Source: Torymus aiolomorphi (Eukaryota; Arthropoda; Insecta; Hymenoptera; Torymidae). Taken from it: a stretch of 64,000 nt of DNA. The notes under the pieces were generated by a model. It had not been told where the DNA came from. It worked only from the letters and a program-made list of their open reading frames with translations, and made no database searches. The stretch lies in assembly GCA_036365515.1 (NCBI GenBank), contig CM070876.1, forward strand, positions 109,836,810-109,900,809, written 5' to 3'. The position numbers and the translations under genes are program-made. Of the stretch, positions 48,408-58,878 are shown piece after piece; positions within the stretch are counted from its first letter, which is position 1, and the number at the start of each line of letters is the position of its first letter.

Positions 48408-48898
48408 CCCGCGTAAAAATTGAAACTATTTCAATCCTACTGAAAAGTCTCACGTGAGATCTCAGGTGGAATCTCATGTTTCAAATTTCTCACGTGAGAT
48501 CTCACGTGAGAACTCACGTGTAAAATTTCTAAAAATGTAAAAAATGGCTAAATCGCTTCAAAACATAGATATTTTGAACTTATCTGGGGGATGGCGTAAC
48601 CTAATTAGGCGACTCATAATTGCCAGAAACTGATTTTGTATCATTAAAGGAATTTTAGCAGCTCGGGGATCAGAATTTCAGATGAGATTTTGGCGTGAGA
48701 TCTCACGTGAGATATAGTTCGAATACACCCAAGAAATTTTTTTTTTTTTAGAAAGTTAAATCTTAAGATATTGGCAATACATTGGCAATAACGCCAATAG
48801 CCTTGCAATTGTTGTACTTATATATTGCCAATACATCAGCGATATTAATTTCCAATATAGTAGCAATGTTGTTGCAATAGCTTAAATTTTTACACGGG
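48408..48898. mobile_element. CCCGCGTAAAAATT-ended element with TCTCACGTGAGA and TTGGCAATA motif arrays
   Basis: The left end is CCCGCGTAAAAATTGAAAC; the right end is the inverse of CCCGTGTAAAAATTTAAG. The left part is dense in palindromic CTCACGTGAG motifs and the right part in TTGGCAATA/TATTGCCAA. GT lies on both sides and could be a 2-bp duplication. Non-coding. Confidence 0.6.
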
Positions 48899-49435
48899 GT
48901 CAACTAAAAATAGAAAATTGAGATTTTCGTTCAAAACGGAATTCTCGGCCTTATATAGGTGTACGAGCGATAATAACGCGTAGAAAAGGTACATAGAACC
49001 GCATGAACCACCTCCAAAAACCACCCCCTAAAAGTACGATAAAACTAGAAAAATAAAAATTATGAGCACATGGGTGGAGAAAAATTTCATTTTCGCTTTC
49101 ACATTAGGACATCACCAAACATATAGACAAAAATTCTGCACTCAAAATTCCGTCCGGAACACTTTCATCGGGATTTGGAAGTCATGTGATGGGGATATTG
49201 CGGAAATTTAGAAAAATCGGAACCTTTTGTTCATAAGAGAGCAATGCGTTAGCGGAAATGCGGGAATGCGACAAATTAAAAAAATCAAGTCTACGGCGCA
49301 TTTAATTTCAGGAAAAATTTTATTATTTCGTTCACTTTAAGGATGTCAAACGTAATTGAAGTTGAAGTTGACCGTTTTGAGGTGAAAAACACGAAAATTA
49401 CATAAATAAAGTAGCTCAAGGAGTAGGATCTAGCT
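48899..49435. other. Unassigned segment
   Basis: No gene. The segment from about 48940 to 49260 looks like old dispersed-repeat material, but it has no second copy in this window. Confidence 0.4.
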
Positions 49436-49800
49436 TGCCAACGCCTTTTTCGCCTTAAAATACTTAACTTCAAACAATCATAACTTTTGAAGAAATCAAC
49501 CTTCTTTAAATGGTAAAACGGCAAACAAAAGCTCATTTTCTTTAGTTTTAGTTTCTTTCTTCAAAAATTGAGTTGAGTATCCTTGAAATAAATGACGAGA
49601 GTTTAAAAAAGGCTTTTTGATATTTTCTTTAAAAATTCTTATTTTCAAACGACCATATCTTTTGAAGGAATCAACTTATTCAAATTCTAAAAAAAAGCAA
49701 ATGAAAGTTTGTTTTATCTAGTTCTTATTTTCATGTTTAAAAAAGTTACCTAGGAGGTTTGTAAGGTAAATGACTGAAATTTAAAAAATAGCATTTTTTC
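49436..49800 (+). repeat. Two-copy ~185-bp tandem duplication
   Basis: The blocks CTTCAAACAATCATAACTTT, GAAGAAATCAA and a TCATTTTC-like block recur as TTTCAAACGACCATATCTTT, GAAGGAATCAA and related sequence about 185 bp later. Confidence 0.6.
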
Positions 49801-50499
49801 GCGAAAAATTACGTATTTTAACGTATTTATGATGATTTTGTGGCAAAAAAAGCTTGCCATTCATTTGGTCAGGGCCTCCATTTTTTCCATTTTTTATGAT
49901 ATAAGGAAAAAAAGGTGCGTCATAGGTGTGCCCCCAACAAAATTTTAATTTCTTATTTACCCTCAGTTGTTAAGATTTTTTAGATAATTGCTCATATACG
50001 ACAAATTAAAAAAATTGTATGTATCTCACTTTCAAATACGAGAAGAATTTTATAATTGCATTTACTTCAGGACATCAGGAGTACTTAGTGTAAAAAAAAT
50101 GCCCACTTCCTCCATTAAACACTGTTCCAATTTGTCGCTCTATAAGAGCAGCCGCTGCCGAGTCTCACGGACCATCTATAATTCTCGGAAATCGCCTTAG
50201 TCCACGCCGAAGGTGTGCTAAGAGCACGCGCTTGCGCAGAAGCGTTCCGCGTGGATTGGCTGCCCGGACTGCGCGCGCGCTTAAACAGAGTGCGGTTGAG
50301 AACGTAACTCGAAACGATTTCTAAATAATGATTTATTATTAAAAATGATATATCAAATTATAATATCTAATATTATCACATAAAAGTAATAGAAACCTTA
50401 TAAACCCAATATTAACACCCAAACCAAATATCTAAACCTAAACCCCAAAGGGGTAAAGATGATCACAAACGATCTCACGTTACGTGTAGATCGTGTCGT
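49801..50499. other. Unassigned; contains a GC-rich stretch at about 50140-50290
   Basis: A TATAAGAG box-like site lies at about 50141 and a CCAAT motif (on the minus strand) at about 50256, in a GC-rich island, but no gene could be linked to them. The rest is AT-rich. Confidence 0.35.
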
Positions 50500-50565
50500 T
50501 GATGACGGTGCGGTTAAGTCGCGCGCCTGTTGATTTTTTGCTTATGGTTCAAATCCCGGGCATGT
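50500..50565 (+). other. tRNA-like remnant
   Basis: GACGGTGCGGTTAAGTCGCG (A-box-like) is followed about 30 bases later by GGTTCAAATCC (B-box match), and then a T-run that could end Pol III transcription. The stems do not pair well, so it is probably a SINE-like or captured remnant. Confidence 0.4.
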
Positions 50566-50931
50566 TTTTTTTCCTCAAGAATTTGCATAAGGGAAATTGT
50601 TTAATTATGCTTTTTTTCGTTTCTGTTTTACAATATTCTTACCATTATTTGTATGTATTACTACAATTAATGGTATTAACGATGTATTTCTATAAATAAC
50701 CAATATTAATGGTATTAATGATGTATTTCTATAAATAACCAATATTAATTTCTAATACGAAATAATTATGGTCATTTAAATAAAGCTATAATAATTTTTA
50801 AAAGATAAAAATTACTTTCGCGTGAATAGAAAAATAACTTTATGGTTTAGTAGGAAATTTTAATGTTTATATCAGGGCCGTCTTTCAATACCATGGAGCC
50901 CTATAGGCCTAAAATAAAATGGGGCCCTATT
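50566..50931. other. AT-rich spacer with a short duplication
   Basis: The block AACCAATATTAATGGTATTA-like is repeated near 50665-50745. No gene. Confidence 0.5.
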
Positions 50932-51218
50932 TTAAAAAAAAATCGGTTATTTAAATAATTTTTAACCCAAGTAGCCGGGGGATATGAGGTTCACGCATAT
51001 GTATGAGAGTCATGTAGACATGAAAAAATAAGCAAAACGATTATTTAAATAATTTTTAAACCGACGTAGGCGGGGGATATGAGGTCCACGCATATTAGGG
51101 AATTACGTAGGCGTGCAACAATAAGCAAGACAATTATTTAAACAATTTTGCAACCCAAGTAGGCGGGAGATATGAGGTCCACGCATATAAGAGAGTTATG
51201 TAGACATGAAAAAATAAG
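50932..51218 (+). repeat. ~95-bp tandem repeat, left part
   Basis: Three units of TTATTTAAATAATTTTTAA, then CCCAAGTAGGCGGGGGATAT and CCACGCATAT...GTAGACATG. It continues after the insert at 51219-51764. A few inverted units lie at 59765-59900. Confidence 0.85.
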
Positions 51219-51764
51219 TTGACGTCCGCGACAATCGCTTTCATTTTTTTTTCTTTTTTTTTTTACCGCACCGAGGTATTTTGTTTAATCCGAAATTTCG
51301 GAGCAACACTCGTTCTCCGCGCGACGCCGGAGACGGACCTCCTGGCCAAGAGCCCCTGCCAGGTCTCTCTCTCGGAGAGGACCTCGTCTGACTTCTGCCG
51401 CCAGCGACTTCGTCGCTCTTGGCATAAGGAGTCCCCCGCTCCCTCGCCTAGCGCGGACTTCGTCCGCACCAGGGCATACAGGGACGACTCCGAAATACGT
51501 TTCGGAGTCAACGGGGAAAGCGCGAGGGACTCTCCCACCCCGAGGACCTCGCACGAGTCGACCCGCGCATCTACCTCGACCGCGTATCACGGTTCAATAT
51601 TTTCTTTTATCTTAATTCTTTTTTTTGTTGTCTTATTTTTTTTACCGCTCTACCGTTTTAAAGTTTTATTTATTCCTTTTCATTTTAATTATCGTTTTAT
51701 TTTTATTAAGTCGCCTTTCCTTTCCTACTTAATCCTCATGCTCTCCGACGCTGAGCTTACGTCA
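51219..51764. mobile_element. Inserted block with TTGACGT/ACGTCA ends and a hairpin-rich GC core
   Basis: It splits the ~95-bp array. The ends are TTGACGT and ACGTCA, with AAG on both sides (51216-51218 and 51765-51767). The core at 51300-51590 is GC-rich and holds successive hairpins: AGGTC-T-CTCTC/TCG/GAGAGGACCT (51361-51384), AGCGAC/TTC/GTCGCT (51403-51417), GCGGAC/TTC/GTCCGC (51453-51467) and GACTCCGAAA/TACG/TTTCGGAGTC (51486-51509). Frames on both strands are open but unlike any protein I know; a structured RNA is as likely as a coding fragment. Confidence 0.6.
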
Positions 51765-52045
51765 AAGCAAAACGATTATTTAAATAATTTTTAAACCCAA
51801 GTAGCTGGAGGATTTAAGGTCAACGCATATATGGAAGTCATGAATAAGACATGAAAAAATAAGCAAAATGATTATTTAAATAATTTTTAAACCCAAGTAG
51901 GCGGAGGATATGACGTCCACGCATATAAGGGAGTCATGTAGACATCAAAAATAAGCAGAAACATTATTTAAATAATTTTTAAACCGAGGTAGCCGGGGGA
52001 CGCGAGTTCCACGCATATAACGTAGTTACGTAGACGTGCGATGTA
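51765..52045 (+). repeat. ~95-bp tandem repeat, right part
   Basis: Three further units of the array described at 50932-51218. Confidence 0.85.
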
Positions 52046-52238
52046 AGAACAAAATATTCGTATTTTATTTACTTACTAATTTTATTTTTAATGAAAGAGC
52101 ATTAAAGTGCATTGAATGGCTTACCAAAATATAAACAAATAACATTAACTAATAAATCATTTGTTGTACTCGTTCTATGGAAAATTGAACAAAATTTATA
52201 TTTCTCCATCTTCTGTCTCTCTCACTTCTTGTCATAAC

Positions 52239-52893
52239 TGTTAAGTCCGGAAATAAGTGAAAATAAGTGGTAATTGGTTTAATATAAGTTTATTATATAA
52301 AATACGATAATTTATTACCAATACAATCTGCTGGCTTCTGGTGGGTCGAGGTGTTGTGATTTCAATTACAATTCTTTTTATAATGCTTGCTTTTATAAAG
52401 TTACTATAAATAACTTATAAGATCTGCTTACTAGACGAGTAAGGCTTACGATTTCAACTTCTCAATGTCGTAGAGGTACACGGAGTTCGCCAGGTTTCTT
52501 GTACGCTGTGACTGACTTACGCGGCGCCCCTTGCCGTTTATATAACGCAGAATAATTAGGTTAAAGATGAGGAAGCATGATTACGTGTAGAATTCATCTT
52601 TTGACAGCTTACGAGTTTACTGGGTCATCGCACTTGCGAAATGCTGAGCATTGCAAAGTGCGGGTTTTTCGACTACCGAGGAATCCGATGGCTTAGATTC
52701 TCGCTCGACCGTAGCATGGAGAAATGCTGACCCTAATGAAAATATCGTTTTGTTTCGCAAATTCGATGACCTACTGTGTCATAACGCTGTATGCTGTATT
52801 TGTAAAAATTGCATCTCGCTTTTATGTGTCAGGAAATATCTGATACTAATAATGTGTTTTCTTTAAAATGATAATACGTCTCCGGACGTAACA
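52239..52893 (-). repeat. 3' LTR
   Basis: In element orientation it runs from TGTTACGTCCGGAGACG to TTTCCGGACTTAACA, the TG...CA form. It is nearly identical to 58879-59532; it has one extra base in the GCGGCGCCCC run near 52522 and a few substitutions. A 71-codon plus-strand frame inside both LTRs is antisense and probably chance. Confidence 0.9.
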
Positions 52894-52905
52894 CCTCCCC
52901 CCCTT
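52894..52905 (-). promoter_or_regulatory. Polypurine tract
   Basis: On the minus strand AAGGGGGGGAGG lies directly before the 3' LTR, where plus-strand DNA synthesis of an LTR element is primed. Confidence 0.8.
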
Positions 52906-53580
52906 AGACTGTTGAATGTCGTAGAGATTCAACAAATGTATCAGAGATTTTCTGTTACAGAATTTGATTTAATGATAAACATAATAATACGATTTATAAT
53001 AGTGATAGTAATATTAGTAATAATAATTATAATAATAATAATAATACTCGTCAGTCTTGGATCGACATGAATTTCTCATAAATTATGGTTTAAACAATTA
53101 ATACTTTGATTTACAAAATCATGACCATTGGTTATTTTACATTCATGGTTATCAAGTTTAAGTTTCAAATGACCCTTTCAGCATTTTTGAGGTTGTCTGG
53201 TCGAACGTTGATTTGACCTATTAATTTTTCTTCCTGATCCTCCTATCTCGGTTCTTATGGGGATTTTCATGTCGGGATGCAAGTTCTCGATTTTAGCCCT
53301 TCCCTATCTGTTGGAATTGGTACTAGTGTTTTCGGGCTTAGTCGTCATTTAACTTGATTATACGAGGTCGGTGACTCGATGTCGCACGAACGAAGTGCTG
53401 CGTATACATTATTCTGTGTCTTGAAAAATCACTGATTTACGTTTTATTTAATGAATGTTTAAATGATACGTCTCCGGACGTAACACCTCCCCTTAGACTG
53501 TTGAATGTCGTAGAAATTCAACAAGTGAAGTAATTGAATGATCAATTTGAGTTATTAGTAATTTTTTTGTTACAAAAGAT

Positions 53581-53619
<39 letters not shown>

Positions 53620-55259
53620 TAAAATTAATAATTTTAAATAAATTTTTGAATCGTCTATATATTTTAAAATAAATTAATTATTTTCTTCCTAATACTAGTT
53701 TTGCACTTAACTTACTGATTTATTTTGTACCGATTTTTCTAACGTTCAAATTTCAAAGAATTCCTATAGAGATATATATATATATATATATAGATTTCGA
53801 TAATTTAATTATTTCGTTATCGGTAATATGTAATAATTTTTTTGTTCTGCTGTATTTATATAAAATAGTCATTCGTTAATTAAGCTTAGAAATAATGTGC
53901 TTATTAAATAATTTTTTTCTTCTTTTTTTTTTAGTAAATAAACGATGAGAAATATATATAGGGAATGATTCAAGTGATCATTCACTTCCCTCCCTGCTTA
54001 GATATTTGGTAAGGGATATGTTTTTTCTTTCCTCTCTTTGTTTAAGTAGAATAACATTAAAGGGCTTTTGATGTTATCATAACAAAATTATTTTAACAAT
54101 CGTATTATAATTATTTCCAAAAGAAAAATACAATTATATATGGTGTAGGTTTTTTTCGTAAGAAGGAAGTGAATAATTGAAATGATATTGATAAATTTTG
54201 ACTTGTTATTGCTTTTATGCATCATTGTATTTTACCTTTGTTTGAAAACTTTCAGTCATTTCAAAAGTTCATTTTAGAACTTGAACTTTTGTTTCGGCAT
54301 AGGTAGCATTCACATATCTGCTTTAAAGAATACGCAATCTGTTAGAGTAGAAAAATGTTTTACATACTCAATACAGTGCAGAATAGTGTATCTTATATAG
54401 AATGATCATGTTAGTATATGACAGAACTGATCATTCCAAATACATATATTTTATTTAATCTTAGCAATGTGAACGTAGCTCCTTTTTTTTTTTTTTTTTT
54501 TTTTTTTGTAGGTAAATACAGTTTAATTTTGCATAAAATTAGTCAAATTATTATTATCTTTTTTTTTATCATACGTTAAAAGGTTTAGAAATGGGTTCTA
54601 CTTCTTTTCCTTTTGGATTAGTTCTATACTTTGTTATTCAAAGATAAAATCATAAGCTATTAAATTGATCATAAGTTAATTCGTCCCTGTAATGTTTTCT
54701 ACTTTGTGATTAAATAATTACTTTATATATTTTTATTATTTAATAACACATCATTTTCACATGTCAAATTTTTTTGATTGTTTGATTGTTATAAGACCCA
54801 AGTTACTTTGTATTAATATCTAATCGCAATATTTATGTATTATTTCTAAAATTTCATTATTCAAGTGTATCTTATTTCAATCGCATTTTTCTAAAATTAT
54901 TAGCTTTCATAGGGAATATAGTTGCTTTTCATAAAATACTGACAAGTTTATACGAACAATTGTAGACAAACGAATAAGTGGTTATAATTTTAAATTGTAT
55001 ATTTGGTAAAATCTGGATCACCTTAGGGTTATATATTAGTTGACCAAGAAGTAGGATGGTTTTGCTTCAAATGGAAAAGTTCAGCTGCAATTATAATTCT
55101 CCATTCCTGTATTAAATTTGGAAAAATAAGAAGAGATTATGATAGATGTTAATATTGAGTATGTTGTCCATATCCTAAAACAAAAATGTTATGTTATTAT
55201 TTGTTATAATATTGCTTTGCTTGTTTTTCATAATTAGTTAAGATATTATTTTGTTCATT
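52906..55259 (-). other. Internal 3' non-coding region of the LTR element
   Basis: About 2.3 kb of AT-rich sequence with TAA/TTA microsatellites (about 53020-53045 and 53580-53620) and a TA run (about 53767-53792). A second copy of the LTR edge plus polypurine tract lies at about 53465-53525 (ACGTCTCCGGACGTAACACC followed by CCTTAGACTGTTG). No coding frame. Confidence 0.7.
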
Positions 55260-56813
55260 TTAATAGCGTTGAAAATTCTTATTATGCTGATCCTTTTGAA
55301 ATTTATTCATATTTGGTTCTTTAATAGGCCATGTTTTGTCTCCCTTTTTAAACCTTTTTCTGATAGTAAATTTATTGTAGTAACCTTTAGATTTTAATTT
55401 TAACTTTGTAATTTTTGATAATTCTTTTAAATATTTTTTATAATTAGATATCCATTTTAGTTTTCTGACGTTTTTATTAGATTTTACTTTGATAGGATAG
55501 TTAAAAAATAACTGCAATTGGTGTACTTTATTACGATTTGTATTTAGATTGATTATTACGTTATGATCTTGATTACCCAAAGTTTCTTTTAGTTGATTTT
55601 TATTGTCAAGCTGTTCTTGGTGTTCTTGATTATCAAATATTTTTAGATGACTTTTATTCTCTAAATGTTTTTTTAGTTTTTGATTATCAAACATATCTTT
55701 TGGTTGATTTTCATTTTCGAAAACTACTTTACTATTATTTAATAAGTTCTTTAGATTTTTTGTATCATTTAATAAAGACTCTTCTGAATGTATTGATGCT
55801 ATATTCTCTTTTAACGAATTTTCAAGCGAGTTTTGTTGGAATTTAGTTTCCATTTGATCATCTTCGGAAAATGGTTCAGCTAAAGCAAAAGTTATGTCTA
55901 AAATGACTTTAAGATCATCATAAAAAGTTACTGTTTCCAACGAATTATTACCTTCTTTATTATTTTCATTCGAAATTTCATTCTTTTGGTTATTTATATT
56001 GGATTCATTAAAATGAATTACATTAATTTCATCACAATCCTCATGAGTTTTTAAATTAGATTTGTTGAAATTCATTTCTTCATTAGTCTCATAATTTTTT
56101 ACAGTAGATTCAATAGAATCAATTAAATTTGTTTCCATAATTTCTTCAATTTCATGATTATTTTTGAAAATTTCGTTAAAGTCTATAAAATTAATTTCAT
56201 TAGTATTTCCATGATTTTTTATAATCATATTATTATCTTTTGGTTCATCAGTGATTTCATGTATTTTTATAAAAGGTACGATAATTAAATTGATTTCTTT
56301 ATCATCATTAATTATTGTAGATTCCTCTATGATATTAGTTTCCTGTTTAATTTTATTTACTTTATTTTCTGTAATTAGTTCATTACCATTATACCTTTCA
56401 ATATTCGTTGTATTAACTTCGTTTTTCTGAATTTTTGATTCGTTAATTGTTTCTTTCGTAACATTATGGTATGATTCATCAGTATTAATACTTGGATATT
56501 GTTTGATTTCCTCACATTCTTCAGTAGTATGATCTGGATTTTTACAAAGATCACAATGATTTCCCATTGCATTATATTGCATCATAAGATTTTTAAGTTT
56601 TCTGCAGTTGTCGATGTCATGTCCAATTCTTTTGCAATAATCACATTGAATTCTTTTCCTATTTACTGTATTGGGTTGTTGATTATTAAAAATCGTGTTT
56701 CTTGGCTTGTAATTTTGTTCTTGAGTTTTGTTAATGAATCGGTTATAATTTCTTGTAGTATTTGGTAATTGATGAATTTCTTTATTTTCTAAAATTTTGT
56801 AGTTTGTGCTATT
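55260..56813 (-). CDS. Zinc knuckles 9-10 plus Asn-rich acidic and basic tail (second part of the LTR-element protein)
   Basis: This is in frame with the upstream 197-residue ORF and separated only by TAA at 56814-56816. The frame is open from 56813 to the stop at 55260; the first ATG is at 56585, after knuckle 9. Knuckles are CDYCKRIGHDIDNC (before the first Met) and CDLCKNPDHTTEEC. Then comes a long region rich in Asn, Glu, Ile and Lys with loose repeats such as EINFIDFNE and EINVIHFNE, a region with DNQ/ENK/NQ repeats, and a basic C terminus (KLKWISNYKKYLKEL, IRKRFKKGDK). No capsid, protease or polymerase is visible. An ATG start at 56585 would lose knuckle 9, so readthrough or a dead stop are both possible. 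Function is unknown; nucleic-acid binding is likely. Confidence 0.6.
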   Translation of the reverse strand, partial: NSTNYKILENKEIHQLPNTTRNYNRFINKTQEQNYKPRNTIFNNQQPNTVNRKRIQCDYCKRIGHDIDNCRKLKNLMMQYNAMGNHCDLCKNPDHTTEECEEIKQYPSINTDESYHNVTKETINESKIQKNEVNTTNIERYNGNELITENKVNKIKQETNIIEESTIINDDKEINLIIVPFIKIHEITDEPKDNNMIIKNHGNTNEINFIDFNEIFKNNHEIEEIMETNLIDSIESTVKNYETNEEMNFNKSNLKTHEDCDEINVIHFNESNINNQKNEISNENNKEGNNSLETVTFYDDLKVILDITFALAEPFSEDDQMETKFQQNSLENSLKENIASIHSEESLLNDTKNLKNLLNNSKVVFENENQPKDMFDNQKLKKHLENKSHLKIFDNQEHQEQLDNKNQLKETLGNQDHNVIINLNTNRNKVHQLQLFFNYPIKVKSNKNVRKLKWISNYKKYLKELSKITKLKLKSKGYYNKFTIRKRFKKGDKTWPIKEPNMNKFQKDQHNKNFQRY

Positions 56814-57407
56814 TTAAGAATGAGCATTTCTTTCTGGGCAATACTTTGCTGTATGTCCGATTCTGTTGCAAATTTGACAAATTATTCTATTTCTTAAAAT
56901 CGCACGCTTGCAATCTGATGAATCGTGGTCTTCTTCCTTACATAACGCGCACCACATTATTTTTTCGTTTATAGGGCAGTATTTTATCCAGTGCCCGAGT
57001 TTATTGCATTTCATACATACTGCTGACAGACAGTCTTTAGTTGAGTGACCCGTGCTTCCGCAATACTCACAATCAAGTTCATATTTCTTTATAACAGGGC
57101 ATTGAGTAGCTGCATGTCCTATCATTTGACAGTATTGGCAATAATCTTCATTTGTTTGGTTAAATGTACACTTCTCTACAGAATGTCCTCTGTGATTACA
57201 GAGTTTACAAAAAAGTTCTATTTTATTTTTAGCATTCTTGCAAAAATAAGATATATGATCTTTACTTTTACAATAAACACAAACTGCATTAGAGCAAAAC
57301 AATGCTTCGTGATATTGATCTCGGCAAATTTGACAATGAAATACTTTAGTATAATAATGGTTTTGTTGTTTAAAATTATAAAATGTATTAGCTTGATTAT
57401 TCATCAT
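56814..57407 (-). CDS. Eight-zinc-knuckle (CCHC) protein of the LTR element
   Basis: The 197-residue frame starts at the first ATG after an in-frame TAA four codons upstream. Eight perfect C-x2-C-x4-H-x4-C knuckles follow each other from residue 25 on: CQICRDQYHEALFC, CVYCKSKDHISYFC, CKLCNHRGHSVEKC, CQYCQMIGHAATQC, CEYCGSTGHSTKDC, CMKCNKLGHWIKYC, CALCKEEDHDSSDC and CQICNRIGHTAKYC. Such knuckles bind single-stranded RNA or DNA, in Gag nucleocapsids and in CNBP-like proteins. The knuckles begin almost at the N terminus, so there is no room for matrix or capsid domains, unlike ordinary Gag. All metal-binding residues are intact despite the AT-rich setting, which suggests selection. The frame ends in TAA and reopens at once. 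Confidence 0.75.
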   Translation of the reverse strand: MMNNQANTFYNFKQQNHYYTKVFHCQICRDQYHEALFCSNAVCVYCKSKDHISYFCKNAKNKIELFCKLCNHRGHSVEKCTFNQTNEDYCQYCQMIGHAATQCPVIKKYELDCEYCGSTGHSTKDCLSAVCMKCNKLGHWIKYCPINEKIMWCALCKEEDHDSSDCKRAILRNRIICQICNRIGHTAKYCPERNAHS

Positions 57408-58857
57408 GGTTTTTTCATTTTATTAAATGTTCGTAATTATTATTGTAGTCTATTTTTGAATTTATCTTTTATTTTGTTTATTATTGTCTTACTTTCATTT
57501 TCTCGTTTGAGTATTGTTTATTTTTTATATTATAATATTTAAATATTTTTCATTTTCTTGTTTTATTATATTCCCTTTTGCAATGTAATATTTTATTGTA
57601 ATTTTTTTTTGGTATGATTCTTCATTATAATATTCTTACTTTTATTGTAATACTTTTCGTTTGTTTAGTTATTTTTTATTATTATTTTGATTTCCTTATT
57701 TTGATAAAAAATGACTTGATTATTTTATACACTGATTATATCTCTCATATGTTTTCTATTTTGTATTGTGTAAATTCTCTATTATTTATTTCCCTTTATT
57801 TATTTCTCTTCATTCATTTTTTATGTTTTGTTCTTTATTCTTTTTATTTATGTATCAGTATACTTAATATTTATTTTTAAATAGCTTTTATTATTAGTTC
57901 AACTATATATTTTTTTGTGTATTATTTATTTGGCAATTTATTTATTTATTTGCCAATTTTATATCTCTATTCTTAATGTTTTTCGTGTAATTTGATTTCT
58001 GATATTCTTATTTCTTGTTTATGTATAATATTTATCCATTCAATGATCATTATTTTGTATTATTATTTCATTTTTCTCCTTCGTGTTGGATTTGTTTTAT
58101 TTATTTGTTAACATTTTTATTTTAGTATGCCTTATGATTTCAATTATCATTTGTACTAGGCTGTATATATTTTTGTATTTGTATTTGTTATTTTTCAAAA
58201 TACTATATTTATTTATGCAATGGTTTTTTAATTAACCAATTTATTATTATTCACTTTTCTCTATCTGTGTTGATCATTATTTTATTTCTTTATTTTTCAC
58301 ACAGTATATTATTTTTTTTTATTTATTTGATAATTATTTTTCAATCTTGTAATTGTAGTTTATTATTATGATCTTTTGTTTATATATTGCAATAACTTTC
58401 TTTTGTTTTATTATTTTTTCCTTTTTAAATCGTTTTATTGTTGATTTTTTTTTTCTCAATTTCTTATTTGAACTAGATCGTTTTTTATTTTTCACGTAAT
58501 CTATTTTCATTTGAACATTTCTTTTCACTAACCACCTATTTTTTCACTTTTATTAATTTTCTTGAAATTATAATATGTTAGTTTGTTAGTAACTCGACGA
58601 GCCGTACACGTTTTTCTTCGTAAGTTTAAACGATCATGCTACAATGATCCTCTCAACTTCTTACTGCATAACGAGAAGCTCGGAAGCAATTAGTAATAAA
58701 TTATTAGTATAACCAAATACAATTCGTTTTTCACTATTCCGATCTTATTTTCATATGAATCTAGTGAACTTACGTTCGATTCGTACCGGAACCAATGTTA
58801 CGTTCCGAAAAATAGTTATTTTTATTATTTTATTTTAAACAGTCTAGTGAACTAATG
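57408..58857 (-). other. Leader of the LTR element
   Basis: About 1.45 kb of extremely AT-rich sequence without a supported frame. Near its start, at about 58760-58845, a second copy of the primer-site region is followed by an LTR-like start (on the plus strand: CGATTCGTACCGGAACCAAT then GTTACGTTCCG). Confidence 0.7.
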
Positions 58858-58877
58858 TTCGATTCGTACCGGAACCA
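58858..58877 (-). promoter_or_regulatory. Primer binding site
   Basis: On the minus strand TGGTTCCGGTACGAATCG begins one base after the 5' LTR. The TGG start is what a tRNA CCA end would pair with. I could not name the tRNA. Confidence 0.65.
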
Positions 58878-58878
58878 A

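Noticed and set aside
51219..51794. A 191-codon plus-strand frame
   Set aside because: It crosses the boundary of the inserted block into the tandem repeat and overlaps strong hairpins; it looks composition-driven.
52651..52866. A 71-codon frame repeated at 59290-59505
   Set aside because: It is inside the two LTRs and antisense to the element; its repetition only reflects LTR identity.
57045..57880. Plus-strand frames of 165 and 88 codons rich in Phe, Ile and Leu, resembling membrane proteins
   Set aside because: One is antisense to the zinc-knuckle gene and the other lies in its AT-rich leader; hydrophobic codons are expected from T-rich DNA.
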